64,000 nucleotides of DNA from Serratia grimesii NBRC 13537 (GTDB taxonomy: Bacteria; Pseudomonadota; Gammaproteobacteria; Enterobacterales; Enterobacteriaceae): NCBI RefSeq assembly GCF_001590905.1, contig NZ_BCTT01000012.1, positions 124,001 through 188,000 on the forward strand. Direction: 5' to 3'. Under the pieces are notes generated by a model, which was not told the origin of the DNA, made no database searches, and saw only the letters and a program-made list of their open reading frames with translations. Positions 45,216 through 54,611 of this stretch are shown one piece after another. The position numbers and the translations under genes were made by a program. Each line of letters opens with the position of its first letter. Positions within the stretch are counted from its first letter, which is position 1.

Positions 45216-46649
45216 ATGACGAATGCCCTGCTTACCCTTTTTCGCCAACCGGAACACACAAACGGTACCTTGCGTGAGCGCGTGTGCAGTACATTACGTC
45301 GGGCTATTCATGCCGGGGCGCTCATCAATGGCCAACGCTTGCCCTCATCCCGAATACTGGCCAAAGATTTGGGCGTATCACGCGTGACGACGGAGGCAGC
45401 CTATAGCCAACTAGAGGCCGAAGGCTATCTGCAACGCCGAGTAGGTCAAGGGACCTTCGTGGTTATAAGCATCGTTAAATCCCCGCCCGTCGCCAAAGCG
45501 TTAGGTGAACCGCACTTGTCACTCCGCGGCAGGCAGATCGTACAAACAGGTGGTTGCCACGATCCCCAACAGCCGCTGCCCTTTGCCGCCGGTTCGCCGG
45601 ATCTGCGCGTCTTCCCACTAAAACTGTGGAAGCAGCTCACCGCCCAGCAATTACGCTTACGAGGAGAAGCCCTGATGCGCTATGGCGATCCGCAGGGTTA
45701 CCTACCGTTACGCGAGGCCATTGCCGGCTATGTCAGCCAAGCACGCGGCGTTAATTGTGACGCGCAGCAGGTCATGGTACTGACCAGCTCTCAGCAGGCT
45801 CTGCAGTTGATTGCTACTTTGCTGTTGGATAATGGCGACAAGGTCTGGATGGAAGAACCCGGTTATCGCGGTGCCCGGAATGCCTTCACCAGTGCCGGCG
45901 GCGAACTGGTACCGGTCAGTGTCGATGAAGCCGGTATGCTGGCAGATGAAAAACACCCTGCTCCCCGGCTGATTTATCTGACACCCTCACACCAATATCC
46001 TACAGGTGTAGCGCTGAGTCTGGCTCGGCGGCTCGAATTGCTGGCATTGGCGCAACGGCAACAGGCATGGATTATTGAAGATGATTATGACAGTGAATTT
46101 CACTATGACGGTCAACCTATGCCAGCGATGCAGGGGCTGGATCGGCGGGGCAATGTGCTTTATCTGGGTACGTTTTCCAAGGCGCTATTTCCCTCGTTGC
46201 GGCTGGCATATTTAGTGCTCCCGCCTGCATTGGTAGAACCTTTTACCACCGCTCGCACGGTTTATGACGGCCACAGCGCACAACTGATGCAGGCAGTGAC
46301 CGCCGAATTCATCCTGCAAGGGCATTTTGCCGCGCATATCCGCTATATGCGCCAGTTGTATCGCAGCCGTCGTGACAGACTATTGTTGGAGGTAGCAGAG
46401 AAGCTCGGGCATTTTGCCCGTCCGCAACCTGCAAATGGCGGATTGCAACTCAGCGTTTGGCTTCCCCCAGGTCAAGAAGCCGCCCTCACCCTTCAGGCAC
46501 AACGTTTAGGTGTGATAACCCCCGGACTGGCGGCACAGTATCAAACAGCAAACATGCGGCGCGACGGTTGGTTATTGGGCTTTTCTGCCCTGACACCGGG
46601 AGAGATTCGTGCGGCTGTTGAACGGCTAAGCCAGGTCATTCCCGTTTAG
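45216..46649 (+). CDS. MocR-type GntR-aminotransferase regulator (divergent from rhodanese)
   Basis: The protein has 477 residues from ATG 45216. The N-terminal GntR helix is [20 protein letters not shown], then [22 protein letters not shown]. The C-terminal aminotransferase domain has SPSHQYPTG-like [19 protein letters not shown], and the PLP Lys in [16 protein letters not shown]. The target is probably the divergent rhodanese gene. A start at 45150 would extend into the promoter. Its 3' end overlaps yfcJ by 14 bases on the other strand. Confidence 0.88.
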   Translation: MTNALLTLFRQPEHTNGTLRERVCSTLRRAIHAGALINGQRLPSSRILAKDLGVSRVTTEAAYSQLEAEGYLQRRVGQGTFVVISIVKSPPVAKALGEPHLSLRGRQIVQTGGCHDPQQPLPFAAGSPDLRVFPLKLWKQLTAQQLRLRGEALMRYGDPQGYLPLREAIAGYVSQARGVNCDAQQVMVLTSSQQALQLIATLLLDNGDKVWMEEPGYRGARNAFTSAGGELVPVSVDEAGMLADEKHPAPRLIYLTPSHQYPTGVALSLARRLELLALAQRQQAWIIEDDYDSEFHYDGQPMPAMQGLDRRGNVLYLGTFSKALFPSLRLAYLVLPPALVEPFTTARTVYDGHSAQLMQAVTAEFILQGHFAAHIRYMRQLYRSRRDRLLLEVAEKLGHFARPQPANGGLQLSVWLPPGQEAALTLQAQRLGVITPGLAAQYQTANMRRDGWLLGFSALTPGEIRAAVERLSQVIPV

Positions 46650-47823
46650 CATTGCTGCGCGCAAACAATAGGGTGAAAACTATCCCGGTTAATGCACATA
46701 CCACGCCAGCCATAAAGACTGACGAATAACCCAACGAGGTAGCCAGCAGCCCGGCCAACGGACCGGTTGCAGCATAAGAGACATCCTGAAATGCCGCGTA
46801 ACCACCAACAGCAGTGCCGCGTGCCTGTGGCGGTACTCGTTTGACCACCTCCACGCCCAATGCAGGGAAGATCAGCGAACAGCCAAAACCGGTAAAGGCA
46901 GCACCGATCAAAGCCACTAAAGGCGTAACGGCTGAAAACAGCAACAACAGCCCAAAGGCTTCGATCACCAGTGAGACCAGCGCCACGCGGACGCCACCAA
47001 ACTTATCAGGATAATGGCCGAACAGCAGGCGCATCACGACAAAAGCTACGCCGAACATCGTTAACGCCAGACCGGCGTGCCCCCAGCCGTTTGCACTGAA
47101 ATACAGTGAAACAAAGGTACCGATCACCGCAAAACCCACGCCCTGCAAGGCCAACGCCAACCCGGGTTGCCAAATACTGCCCACCACTTTCCACAGCGAA
47201 GGGCGTTCGCCGTGCGTTGGTGCTACCGCGGCAACACGCATATTCAGCAGCATGGCAATCAATGGTAGCAGCAACGTAGAAACGCCGAGAGCCACAAATC
47301 CCCAGTGCTGATTCAGCATCAGCCCGATGGGTGCACCGGCCGCAAGAGAGCCGTAAATCGCCATACCGGTCCAGGACATCACCTTACCGGATCGGGCGGG
47401 TCCCATCAGGCCAAAACCCCAGGTCAGAGTGCCAGTCAGTAGCAAACTTTCACCATAGCCCAAGATCAGCCGCCCAAGGATCAGCAAGGCAAATCTGATT
47501 TCCGCTGCCGCCGGTAACAATGCCGACCCCAGATAGGCCGTTCCCGCGAGTGCGCAGGCAATCATCCCCTGCCACGCCGCACGTTTACCGCCAAGACGAT
47601 CGGCCAATCGCCCGGCATAGCCCCGAGTCAGCACCGTCGCCAGAAACTGAATGCCGACAGCTATGCCAACCATCAGGTTGCTCATGCCCAGTTCAAAATG
47701 CACATACAGTGGGATTACCGGCAGCGGCAAGGCCACGGTCAGATAGGTCAGGAAGATAGCGCCGGTCAACGAAAGCAACGCTTTATTAGCGGAAGGTTCC
47801 GCGTGTGAAACTACAGATGACAT
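46636..47823 (-). CDS. yfcJ: MFS transporter YfcJ
   Basis: The 395-residue protein has twelve predicted helices. Its N-terminal half is nearly the same as E. coli YfcJ ([44 protein letters not shown]) and so is [20 protein letters not shown]. It belongs to the arabinose-efflux-like DHA group; substrate unknown. In E. coli it lies between flk and fabB, as it does here with extra genes inserted. Confidence 0.9.
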   Translation of the reverse strand: MSSVVSHAEPSANKALLSLTGAIFLTYLTVALPLPVIPLYVHFELGMSNLMVGIAVGIQFLATVLTRGYAGRLADRLGGKRAAWQGMIACALAGTAYLGSALLPAAAEIRFALLILGRLILGYGESLLLTGTLTWGFGLMGPARSGKVMSWTGMAIYGSLAAGAPIGLMLNQHWGFVALGVSTLLLPLIAMLLNMRVAAVAPTHGERPSLWKVVGSIWQPGLALALQGVGFAVIGTFVSLYFSANGWGHAGLALTMFGVAFVVMRLLFGHYPDKFGGVRVALVSLVIEAFGLLLLFSAVTPLVALIGAAFTGFGCSLIFPALGVEVVKRVPPQARGTAVGGYAAFQDVSYAATGPLAGLLATSLGYSSVFMAGVVCALTGIVFTLLFARSNAKRE

Positions 47824-47980
47824 AGATGCTCACTCTAAAAGGGGAAAAACAAAGAGAGAGCCAGATGACCCCAACACTCTCTTTTCTCGTTGCAAAGCAA
47901 CAAGAACGAGTGCGTTGGATTACGTGAACGCTTACGCAGACCGGATAACGGGCTGTATCGGCAGATATTAACCAGTGTGT

Positions 47981-48001
47981 CCGGCGACTGTCAATCGCCG
48001 G
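47981..48001 (-). other. Hairpin after the EEP-family gene
   Basis: CCGGCGA and TCGCCGG pair perfectly around CTGTCAA, 13 bases beyond the stop codon at 48015. No T-tract follows on the minus strand. Confidence 0.45.
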
Positions 48002-48014
48002 GCCGTAGATTACA

Positions 48015-48911
48015 TTACTGCTCGGTCAGCCGCAGTTCGGCAACCACCGGTAGGTGATCGCTGACCGCTGGCCAGTGAATACCATTCCAGTCACCACTGA
48101 CATTGGGCACTGTCAGGCTATCCAGATGCCAGCGCTGGGCATTGCCGCTAAAGATATAATCGACTTTAATTTCGGCATTTTCCGCCGGCCAACTGCGACC
48201 ATCTTGCGCGGCAGGCATGATGTCGTTCCAGTAGCGGCTGAGCTCGGTCCAGGTAACGCTGCCCGGAACATCGTTCATGTCGCCAAACAACAGCTTGATG
48301 CCGCGCATTTCGATGGTGCGGTCGTTCAACTCGCGCACCTGATCCAAACGCATAGCCGGATCTTCTTTGGTATCAAGATGAGTATTGATCAAGGTGATTG
48401 GTGCCGGGAACTCGGGCACGTCGGTCTGGGCGCTAAAAGCAATACGCTGTTCACGCTGCCCGGACGGCAGTGGGTAAATCTTGCTGTCATACAGCGGATA
48501 TTTTGACAGGAACGCCAGGCCATATTCACCGCCGTCAAAGTCAATTGCGCGACCAAAGGCCACGTGCATTCCTGTCAGCTTTGCCAGCTCTTCAGCCTGA
48601 TCCACTTTACCGCTGCGGCCCGTCAGCTTATCCACTTCCTGCAATGCCACCACATCAACGTTCATCGCCTTGATTGCCTTGGCGATGGCGGTCATGTCGC
48701 TGACCTTGCCGGCGGCAATATTAAAGCTGGCTACGCGAATCTTCGGTGCCTGTTCCAGGTTATAGGTTTTGTTCTTCAAGCCACCAAGTGCGCTGGCCAC
48801 TTCACGACTATTGGCATTGCTGTTGGCATGACCGCCGTCGGTAGAGGACCAGGCAGTATGAGATATTCCCAAGGATAACAGAGTAATAAGCAAAGTATGA
48901 CGTGAGCGCAT
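48015..48911 (-). CDS. Exported endonuclease/exonuclease/phosphatase-family protein
   Basis: The 298-residue protein has a signal peptide of about 22 residues (ends HTAWS). The DNase I-like fold has all main motifs: SFNIAAG (Asn), ALQEVD (Glu metal ligand), NTHLDTK (His), FGDMNDVPG (Asp/Asn) and SDHLPVVAE (Asp-His). It probably acts in the periplasm or outside the cell on a phosphodiester or phosphomonoester; the substrate cannot be named. It stands alone between yfcJ and the peptidase gene. Confidence 0.85.
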   Translation of the reverse strand: MRSRHTLLITLLSLGISHTAWSSTDGGHANSNANSREVASALGGLKNKTYNLEQAPKIRVASFNIAAGKVSDMTAIAKAIKAMNVDVVALQEVDKLTGRSGKVDQAEELAKLTGMHVAFGRAIDFDGGEYGLAFLSKYPLYDSKIYPLPSGQREQRIAFSAQTDVPEFPAPITLINTHLDTKEDPAMRLDQVRELNDRTIEMRGIKLLFGDMNDVPGSVTWTELSRYWNDIMPAAQDGRSWPAENAEIKVDYIFSGNAQRWHLDSLTVPNVSGDWNGIHWPAVSDHLPVVAELRLTEQ

Positions 48912-49126
48912 GAATTCTCCTTTAAGCGTTCAGATTTTTGTTGAGGCACCCGAACCCCACAGCTAACAATGATTTTGCCGCAGTTACCCGCGACTATTTC
49001 CTAGTTATCTCGCTATTTTTTTATTCTGCGCCGCATCTCGCATTCCGATAGTGAAAGTATTGCACCATTGGACAACAGGCTGAATTAGCTTTAAAACCGA
49101 TAGACCGCTTACCGAGAGGAACCCAA

Positions 49127-50359
49127 ATGACCCGCGCCATAGCCGAACAGCTCACCGAACGTTTCTTCCGCTATCTGGCGGTGACCAGCCAGAGCGATGC
49201 CGCTGCCACCACCCTGCCCAGCACACCGGGGCAGCATGACATGGCCAAGCTACTGGCGGCCGAACTGCGCCAATTGGGGATGCAAGACGTACAGATAGAT
49301 GAGCATGCGACCGTCACTGCACGTAAACCCGGTAACCAACCGGGGGCACCACGCATCGGTTTTATCACCCATATCGATACCGTTGACGTCGGCCTGTCAG
49401 CGCATATTCACCCACAGTGCCTGCACTTTAACGGCCAGGATCTGTGTCTGAATGCAGAGCATGACATCTGGCTGCGCACCGCCGAGCACCCGGAAATTCT
49501 CGCCTATCCAAATGAAGATATTATTTTCAGCGACGGTACCAGTGTACTCGGCGCTGACAACAAAGCGGCAGTGACGGTAGTGATGACCTTGTTGGCTAAC
49601 CTGAGTGCTACAGATCGTCACGGCGATATTCTGGTGGCCTTTGTGCCGGACGAAGAGATTGGCTTACGCGGTGCCAAAGCACTTGATTTGGCGCGCTTTG
49701 ACGTGGATTTCGCCTATACCATTGACTGCTGCGAATTGGGCGAAGTGGTATATGAAAACTTTAACGCCGCTGCGGCGGAGATCCATATTGAGGGCGTTAC
49801 CGCGCACCCAATGTCGGCGAAGAATATCCTGATCAACCCGATTCGCATCGCCAATGACATTATTAACCAATTTGATACCCTGGATACACCAGAACATACC
49901 GAAGGGCGCGAAGGCTATTTCTGGTTCAACGACATGGTTGCCAACGCCAACCTCGCCACCTTAAAAGTGTCGATCCGTGATTTTGATCTGACAGCGTTCA
50001 ATGCCCGTAAAGCGCGTATACAAGAAGTAGTACAGCAGGTGGCAGCAGATTACCCACGCGCTAAAGTGAGTTGCACGGTCACCGATATCTACAGCAATAT
50101 CAGCAACTCTATCGGTGATGACAAACGCGCCATAGAACTGATTTTCGGCGCCCTCGCCGCCCATGGTATTCCACCAAAGGTTATCCCCATGCGGGGAGGC
50201 ACTGACGGCGCAGCGCTGTCCAGTCGTGGGTTGATAACACCCAATTACTTCACCGGTGCACACAATTTCCATTCACGCTTTGAGTTCCTGCCGGTCGGTG
50301 CCTTTGTGAAGTCATATCAGGTGACCCGCAGCATTTGTTTGCTGGCTGCCCGCGGTTAG
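49127..50359 (+). CDS. Peptidase T-like M20B metallopeptidase
   Basis: The 410-residue cytoplasmic enzyme has the M20 zinc-site motifs GFITHIDTVD, GTSVLGADNKAAV, PDEEIG and PMRGGTDGAALSSRG. It is related to the tripeptide aminopeptidase PepT, but divergent enough from E. coli PepT that it may be a paralogue. The catalytic DEE pair and metal ligands are intact. A canonical pepT may exist elsewhere. The ribosome binding site is GAGAGGAA. It is convergent with the YbiR-type gene. Confidence 0.85.
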   Translation: MTRAIAEQLTERFFRYLAVTSQSDAAATTLPSTPGQHDMAKLLAAELRQLGMQDVQIDEHATVTARKPGNQPGAPRIGFITHIDTVDVGLSAHIHPQCLHFNGQDLCLNAEHDIWLRTAEHPEILAYPNEDIIFSDGTSVLGADNKAAVTVVMTLLANLSATDRHGDILVAFVPDEEIGLRGAKALDLARFDVDFAYTIDCCELGEVVYENFNAAAAEIHIEGVTAHPMSAKNILINPIRIANDIINQFDTLDTPEHTEGREGYFWFNDMVANANLATLKVSIRDFDLTAFNARKARIQEVVQQVAADYPRAKVSCTVTDIYSNISNSIGDDKRAIELIFGALAAHGIPPKVIPMRGGTDGAALSSRGLITPNYFTGAHNFHSRFEFLPVGAFVKSYQVTRSICLLAARG

Positions 50360-50369
50360 CAAACACCCC

Positions 50370-50404
50370 TAAGCGCGATATTTAATGCAAAGATATCGCG
50401 CTTA
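50370..50404. terminator. Stem-loop between convergent peptidase and ybiR genes
   Basis: TAAGCGCGATAT (50370-50381) pairs perfectly with ATATCGCGCTTA (50393-50404), and the right arm overlaps the ybiR stop codon. No T-tract, but the location fits a bidirectional terminator. Confidence 0.6.
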
Positions 50405-51514
50405 AGCCAGTAACCAGCCGAGTACCCCACCCCATGCCAGTAATGGCAATGAGTAGTAATGGAATTTCAGCCAAATTTTACGCTCACCCGCCATACGCAA
50501 CGCAATCAGATTCGCCAGGGAGCCGATCGCCAGCCCAAAGCCACCGGCATTCACCGCATAAGCCAGCAGTTGGCTGGAAGGCACGTAATTGAGCAGTAAA
50601 ATGGTTGCCGGCACATTGCTGATCATCTGTGACAGACCAATTCCGAGAGCATAGATACCGCCGTTGTTCAGCGAGGAAATGCCAGCGAACCAAGATTGAA
50701 ACGCCTCAAGCCGGGTGAACAAACCTACGTCGATAAACATGGCAATAAAGACAAAAATCAGGCTCCAATCAATCTGCAGCAGCACCCGGCGTGCCACCAG
50801 TAAAAAACCGGCGAACACGGCCAACAGGCCATACAGTGGCAGATCAATATCCAGACACAGCAGAAAAATCACGTACAGTGCCACACAGCTCAGCAACAGG
50901 CGTCGCTGGTAAGGGTAACCTTCGGTATGTGGAGCTTTAACGATCTCCCGTGCAGGGAAACTGAACCAGGTTAGCAACAGCAAGCTGGCCAGCATCGCTG
51001 CACCAAAAGGTGCCATCTGGGCAATAAAACCCAGGAAAGACAGCGAGGACTTGCTCCACAACAAAATGTTCTGCGGGTTGCCAATCGGCGTCAGCAACGA
51101 GCCGGCATTAACCGCCAGCGCCTGGAAGATTATCAACCGACTAATCGGCAGCGAAGACAGTTTTTTTAGCGTGATAGTCAGCGGAATAACGATAAACAAC
51201 GCTACGTCGTTCGTCAGGAATGAAGACAACAATGCAGCGGAAAACACCAGAAACATCGCCAGCCGTCGCTCACTATGCAGTGTGTTGACAATCTGACGGC
51301 CAATAAAGTCAAAATAGCCGCTGACCTCAACCCCCTTGGTCAACAACATCAATCCCAACAGCGTGATGATGGTACGCCAGTCGATAAAACCGCTGAGCGC
51401 AGGCAGTGGTTGCGGATGAATAACCAGCATCAGCACGCCGGCCACCAGCAAAATATGTAAAAAACGATCTTTCAGGAACGGCTGGAACAGCCGCACAACG
51501 GCGTTTGAACTCAT
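50402..51514 (-). CDS. ybiR: YbiR-type anion transporter
   Basis: The 370-residue protein has about ten helices and the arsenite/anion permease fold (IT superfamily). FLTNDVALFIVIPLTITLK, AVNAGSLLTPIGNPQNILLW and GIGLSQMISNVPATILLLNYVP are nearly the same as in E. coli YbiR. Substrate unknown. The start MSSNAVVRLF at 51514 was chosen for length; seven more codons upstream are open. Confidence 0.87.
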   Translation of the reverse strand: MSSNAVVRLFQPFLKDRFLHILLVAGVLMLVIHPQPLPALSGFIDWRTIITLLGLMLLTKGVEVSGYFDFIGRQIVNTLHSERRLAMFLVFSAALLSSFLTNDVALFIVIPLTITLKKLSSLPISRLIIFQALAVNAGSLLTPIGNPQNILLWSKSSLSFLGFIAQMAPFGAAMLASLLLLTWFSFPAREIVKAPHTEGYPYQRRLLLSCVALYVIFLLCLDIDLPLYGLLAVFAGFLLVARRVLLQIDWSLIFVFIAMFIDVGLFTRLEAFQSWFAGISSLNNGGIYALGIGLSQMISNVPATILLLNYVPSSQLLAYAVNAGGFGLAIGSLANLIALRMAGERKIWLKFHYYSLPLLAWGGVLGWLLA

Positions 51515-51670
51515 GTTGAGCGCTTCAAAAAACAACCAGGGATCAAGAACCAGACGTTAGCCCAAGCGCGACGGCAACGCCAGTAAAATGCTCTTTTACC
51601 TTTAACCGCTTTTCATTCGCCCCACTTTGCTTTATTTGTAGCGCCTTCCCCTGTTTCGAAGGATTTTTTC

Positions 51671-52702
51671 ATGGCTAACGTTTTTGCCAAAGGGCTTCTG
51701 CTGAGTATGACGCTCAGCCTGCTTAGCGCCTGTAATGACCAAGATTCCCGCCCGCAGATTGATCTCGAGGGCAAAACCATGGGTACCTTCTACAGCGTCA
51801 AAGTCAGCGGCGATATAGCCATCAATAAACAACAGTTGCAGCAGCAGGTCGATGCCGTGTTGGAACGGGCTAATGACGATATTTCTACTTACCGTACGGA
51901 TTCGGTGCTGTCGCGCTTTAATCAAACTCATAGCGCTGATCCACAACCCATCCCGCGCGGCATGGCAGACATTATTCTGATGGCTCAACGTATTGGCCGC
52001 GATACTCAGGGCGCGATGAATATCACCGTTGGCCCCCTGGTGAATCTGTGGGGCTTTGGCCCGGATAAGCGCGCGGTAAAAGTACCGAGCCAACAACAAA
52101 TAGAGGCAGCGCAAAAAAATGTTGGCCTGCAACACCTCAAATTGATCAGCGACGATCGCGGCGAATGGCTACAGAAAGACCTGCCAGAAATGTATGTCGA
52201 TCTCTCAACAATGGGCGAAGGCTATGGCGTCGACCAACTGGTAAAACTGATGGCACGTAATGGCATCACCAATTATTTAGTGTCCGTCGGTGGTGCAGTC
52301 TCCTCACGCGGTGTTAACGGCAAGGGCAATGCCTGGCGAGTAGCGATACAAAAACCAACCGATCGTGAAAATGCCGTACAGGCACTGGTCGATCTGCAAG
52401 GCTACGGTATCAGTACCTCCGGCAGCTATCGCAACTATTTCGAACAAGATGGCCAGCGCTATTCGCACGTGATCGACCCCACGACAGGTCGGCCAATTAC
52501 CCACCGCCTGGTATCCGCCACTGTGATCGCACCAACCGCGTTAGAAGCCGACGGCTGGGACACTGGGTTGATGGTGCTGGGCACAGAAAAAGCACTCAAA
52601 CTGGCGGAAGAAAAAGGGCTGGCAGTGTATTTGATCAGCAAAACCGATGACGGTTTCAGTGCAGTAATGACACCGCAGTTTAAAGCGTTTCTGGTGAAGT
52701 AA
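51671..52702 (+). CDS. apbE: FAD:protein FMN transferase ApbE
   Basis: The 343-residue lipoprotein has the lipobox LLSAC at Cys21, which points to a lipid-anchored, periplasm-facing enzyme. It attaches FMN to Thr of target proteins such as the Nqr and Rnf subunits. GKTMGTFYSVKV, VDLSTMGEGYGVDQLV, the Mg-binding region and SHVIDPTTGRPI are present. It is normally near nqr or rnf genes; none lie in this window. A good terminator follows. Confidence 0.95.
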   Translation: MANVFAKGLLLSMTLSLLSACNDQDSRPQIDLEGKTMGTFYSVKVSGDIAINKQQLQQQVDAVLERANDDISTYRTDSVLSRFNQTHSADPQPIPRGMADIILMAQRIGRDTQGAMNITVGPLVNLWGFGPDKRAVKVPSQQQIEAAQKNVGLQHLKLISDDRGEWLQKDLPEMYVDLSTMGEGYGVDQLVKLMARNGITNYLVSVGGAVSSRGVNGKGNAWRVAIQKPTDRENAVQALVDLQGYGISTSGSYRNYFEQDGQRYSHVIDPTTGRPITHRLVSATVIAPTALEADGWDTGLMVLGTEKALKLAEEKGLAVYLISKTDDGFSAVMTPQFKAFLVK

Positions 52703-52744
52703 TTATTGGTTCAGTAATAGCAGCGCCCTACATCAGCCAAAGAA

Positions 52745-52767
52745 AAAGCCCAGCGAAGCTGGGCTTT
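52745..52767. terminator. Terminator between apbE and the lipoprotein gene
   Basis: AAAGCCCAGC and GCTGGGCTTT pair perfectly around GAA, with A-run before and TTT after. It works on both strands, 42 bases after the apbE stop codon. Confidence 0.9.
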
Positions 52768-52794
52768 ATACGGATAAATTCACCGATGGGAAGG

Positions 52795-53016
52795 TTATTT
52801 GGTTAACGCGATAATACCCAGCGTCAGACCGGCAACCGCCGCCGCACCACCGGCGATAGCGCCTGCGGTTTCCCAGTTATCCTGTGTCGTGCCTTTCATA
52901 CAGGTGTTGGTGTGCACCAGACGGCCCTGATCATCATAGACCGGTACGCAAGGTGAATCAGTCGCGCACCCAGCCAAAATGACCGACAGTAACCCAACTG
53001 CAATTAACTTTTTCAT
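52795..53016 (-). CDS. Small lipoprotein of unknown function
   Basis: The 73-residue protein has a lipobox LAGC at Cys17 and a short mature part with two Cys (SPCVPVYDD and NTCMKG). A hydrophobic Gly/Ala-rich C-terminal segment (AGAIAGGAAAVAGLTLGIIAL) resembles a glycine zipper. It should be an outer- or inner-membrane lipoprotein facing the periplasm. I do not recognise its family. The ribosome binding site is TGAGGCAATA. Confidence 0.8.
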   Translation of the reverse strand: MKKLIAVGLLSVILAGCATDSPCVPVYDDQGRLVHTNTCMKGTTQDNWETAGAIAGGAAAVAGLTLGIIALTK

Positions 53017-53178
53017 ACTATTGCCTCAATGTTCGACCACTCTGAAAAGCTACGCCGAGTGATAATCGCGCTATGGAGCCATTGTATGCCCAAAAGGCTG
53101 AACAAAGCGTTAATGATCCGTCAGCAGATGTAATTTGGGATAACTCTGAACGGCCAACCCACCAAGCCTGCAGACAGC

Positions 53179-53206
53179 AAAAAGCCCGCGAATAAGCGGG
53201 CTTTAT
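53179..53206. terminator. Terminator after fabB
   Basis: AAAGCCCGC (53181-53189) and GCGGGCTTT (53196-53204) pair around GAATAA, with an A-run before them that becomes T on the minus strand. It lies 23 bases beyond the fabB stop codon. Confidence 0.92.
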
Positions 53207-53226
53207 TCTAAAACCTTGAGCCGGAA

Positions 53227-54441
53227 TTACTTCTGCAGTTTACGCATCACCAGCGTGGCGTTAGTGCCACCGAAACCGAAGCTGTTGGACATCACGGTAG
53301 TCAGCTCACGTTGAGTCGGCTGAGTCACGATGTTCATGCCTGCGGCTTTCTCATCCAGGTTTTCGATGTTGATGCTCGGCGCAATAAAGCCGTGCTCAAC
53401 CATCAGCAGGCTGTAGATCGCTTCCTGCACGCCAGCGGCGCCCAGTGAGTGACCGGTCATGGCCTTGGTGGAGGAGATTGCCGGGGTGTTGTCGCCAAAC
53501 ACTTCACGGATAGCACCCAGTTCTTTCACATCGCCAACCGGCGTAGAAGTCCCGTGCACGTTCATGTAGTCGATTGGGGTGTCAACGCCCTGCATTGCCA
53601 TCTTCATGCAACGCACCGCGCCTTCGCCTGATGGCGCAACCATGTCTGCGCCGTCTGACGTTGCACCGTAGCCGATGATTTCAGCATAGATGTGCGCGCC
53701 ACGTGCCAGTGCATGTTCCAGTTCTTCTACTACGACCATACCGCCGCCGCCTGCAATGACGAAACCGTCACGCGCTGCGTCATAGGTACGGGACGCTTTT
53801 TCTGGGGTGTCGTTGTAGCTGGTGGACAGAGCGCCCATCGCATCAAACTCACAGGCCATTTCCCAGCACAGTTCTTCACCGCCGCCAGCAAAGACTACGT
53901 CTTGCTTGCCCAGTTGGATCAGTTCAACCGCGTGGCCAATACAGTGTGCAGAGGTTGCGCAGGCAGAGCTGATGGAATAATTAACGCCACGAATTTTAAA
54001 TGGGGTTGCCAGGCAGGCAGAAACACCTGAAGCCATGGCCTTGGTCACCATATATGGGCCAACGCCGCGCAAGCCTTTGGCGCGCATGCCGTCAGATCCA
54101 GCAACCTGGTTGCGCGGAGAACCGCCACCTGAGCCAACCACCAGACCGGTGCGATCATTGGAAACCTGATCAGCAGCCAGACCAGAGTCTTTGATGGCTT
54201 CTTCCATGGAAAGATAGGCATAAACGGACGCATCACTCATAAAGCGCATGACTTTACGGTCAATCAGACCCGTGGTGTCCAGTTTAACATCGCCCCATAC
54301 GTGACTACGCATGCCGGAATCTTTCAGCTCCTGGGAGAACGTGATCCCAGAACGACCTTCCTGCAGGCTCGCCAGGACCTCCTGTTGGTTGTTACCAATG
54401 CTGGAGACGATTCCCAGGCCAGTAATCACTGCACGTTTCAT
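53227..54441 (-). CDS. fabB: 3-oxoacyl-[acyl-carrier-protein] synthase I FabB
   Basis: The 404-residue condensing enzyme elongates unsaturated acyl chains and is essential for unsaturated fatty acids. The nucleophile is Cys161 in [12 protein letters not shown]; the two catalytic His are in [11 protein letters not shown] and [13 protein letters not shown]. Its length is close to E. coli (406). It is divergent from mnmC, and the shared promoter region holds a FabR operator. Confidence 0.98.
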   Translation of the reverse strand: MKRAVITGLGIVSSIGNNQQEVLASLQEGRSGITFSQELKDSGMRSHVWGDVKLDTTGLIDRKVMRFMSDASVYAYLSMEEAIKDSGLAADQVSNDRTGLVVGSGGGSPRNQVAGSDGMRAKGLRGVGPYMVTKAMASGVSACLATPFKIRGVNYSISSACATSAHCIGHAVELIQLGKQDVVFAGGGEELCWEMACEFDAMGALSTSYNDTPEKASRTYDAARDGFVIAGGGGMVVVEELEHALARGAHIYAEIIGYGATSDGADMVAPSGEGAVRCMKMAMQGVDTPIDYMNVHGTSTPVGDVKELGAIREVFGDNTPAISSTKAMTGHSLGAAGVQEAIYSLLMVEHGFIAPSINIENLDEKAAGMNIVTQPTQRELTTVMSNSFGFGGTNATLVMRKLQK

Positions 54442-54489
54442 TCAATACCTCTTCCACAATTTTACATTCGGGATTTTGCATCGCACTTT

Positions 54490-54507
54490 AGCGTACAGAT
54501 GTACGCC
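54490..54507. promoter_or_regulatory. FabR operator upstream of fabB
   Basis: AGCGTACAGATGTACGCC is an 18-bp inverted repeat agreeing with the known FabR site of the fabB promoter. It lies 49 bases before the fabB start codon. A weaker FadR-like sequence lies at 54509-54525. Confidence 0.85.
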
Positions 54508-54611
54508 GAACAAGTCCGATCAGCGTTTTTCAGCTTTATTCTTATCCAGTTTGCGCCATAGCGCCAGCACCGTTAGAATCCCGTCACCCCTTGAGTTATG
54601 AGCAACTAACC

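Noticed and set aside
54509-54525. FadR-like site beside the FabR operator
   Set aside because: Only about 10 of 17 positions agree with the FadR consensus as I recall it. Position is right for fabB, but I do not call it as a feature.
54591-54611. TTG at 54591 as the mnmC start
   Set aside because: No ribosome binding site precedes it, and the GTG at 54612 gives the same N-terminal length as E. coli MnmC.
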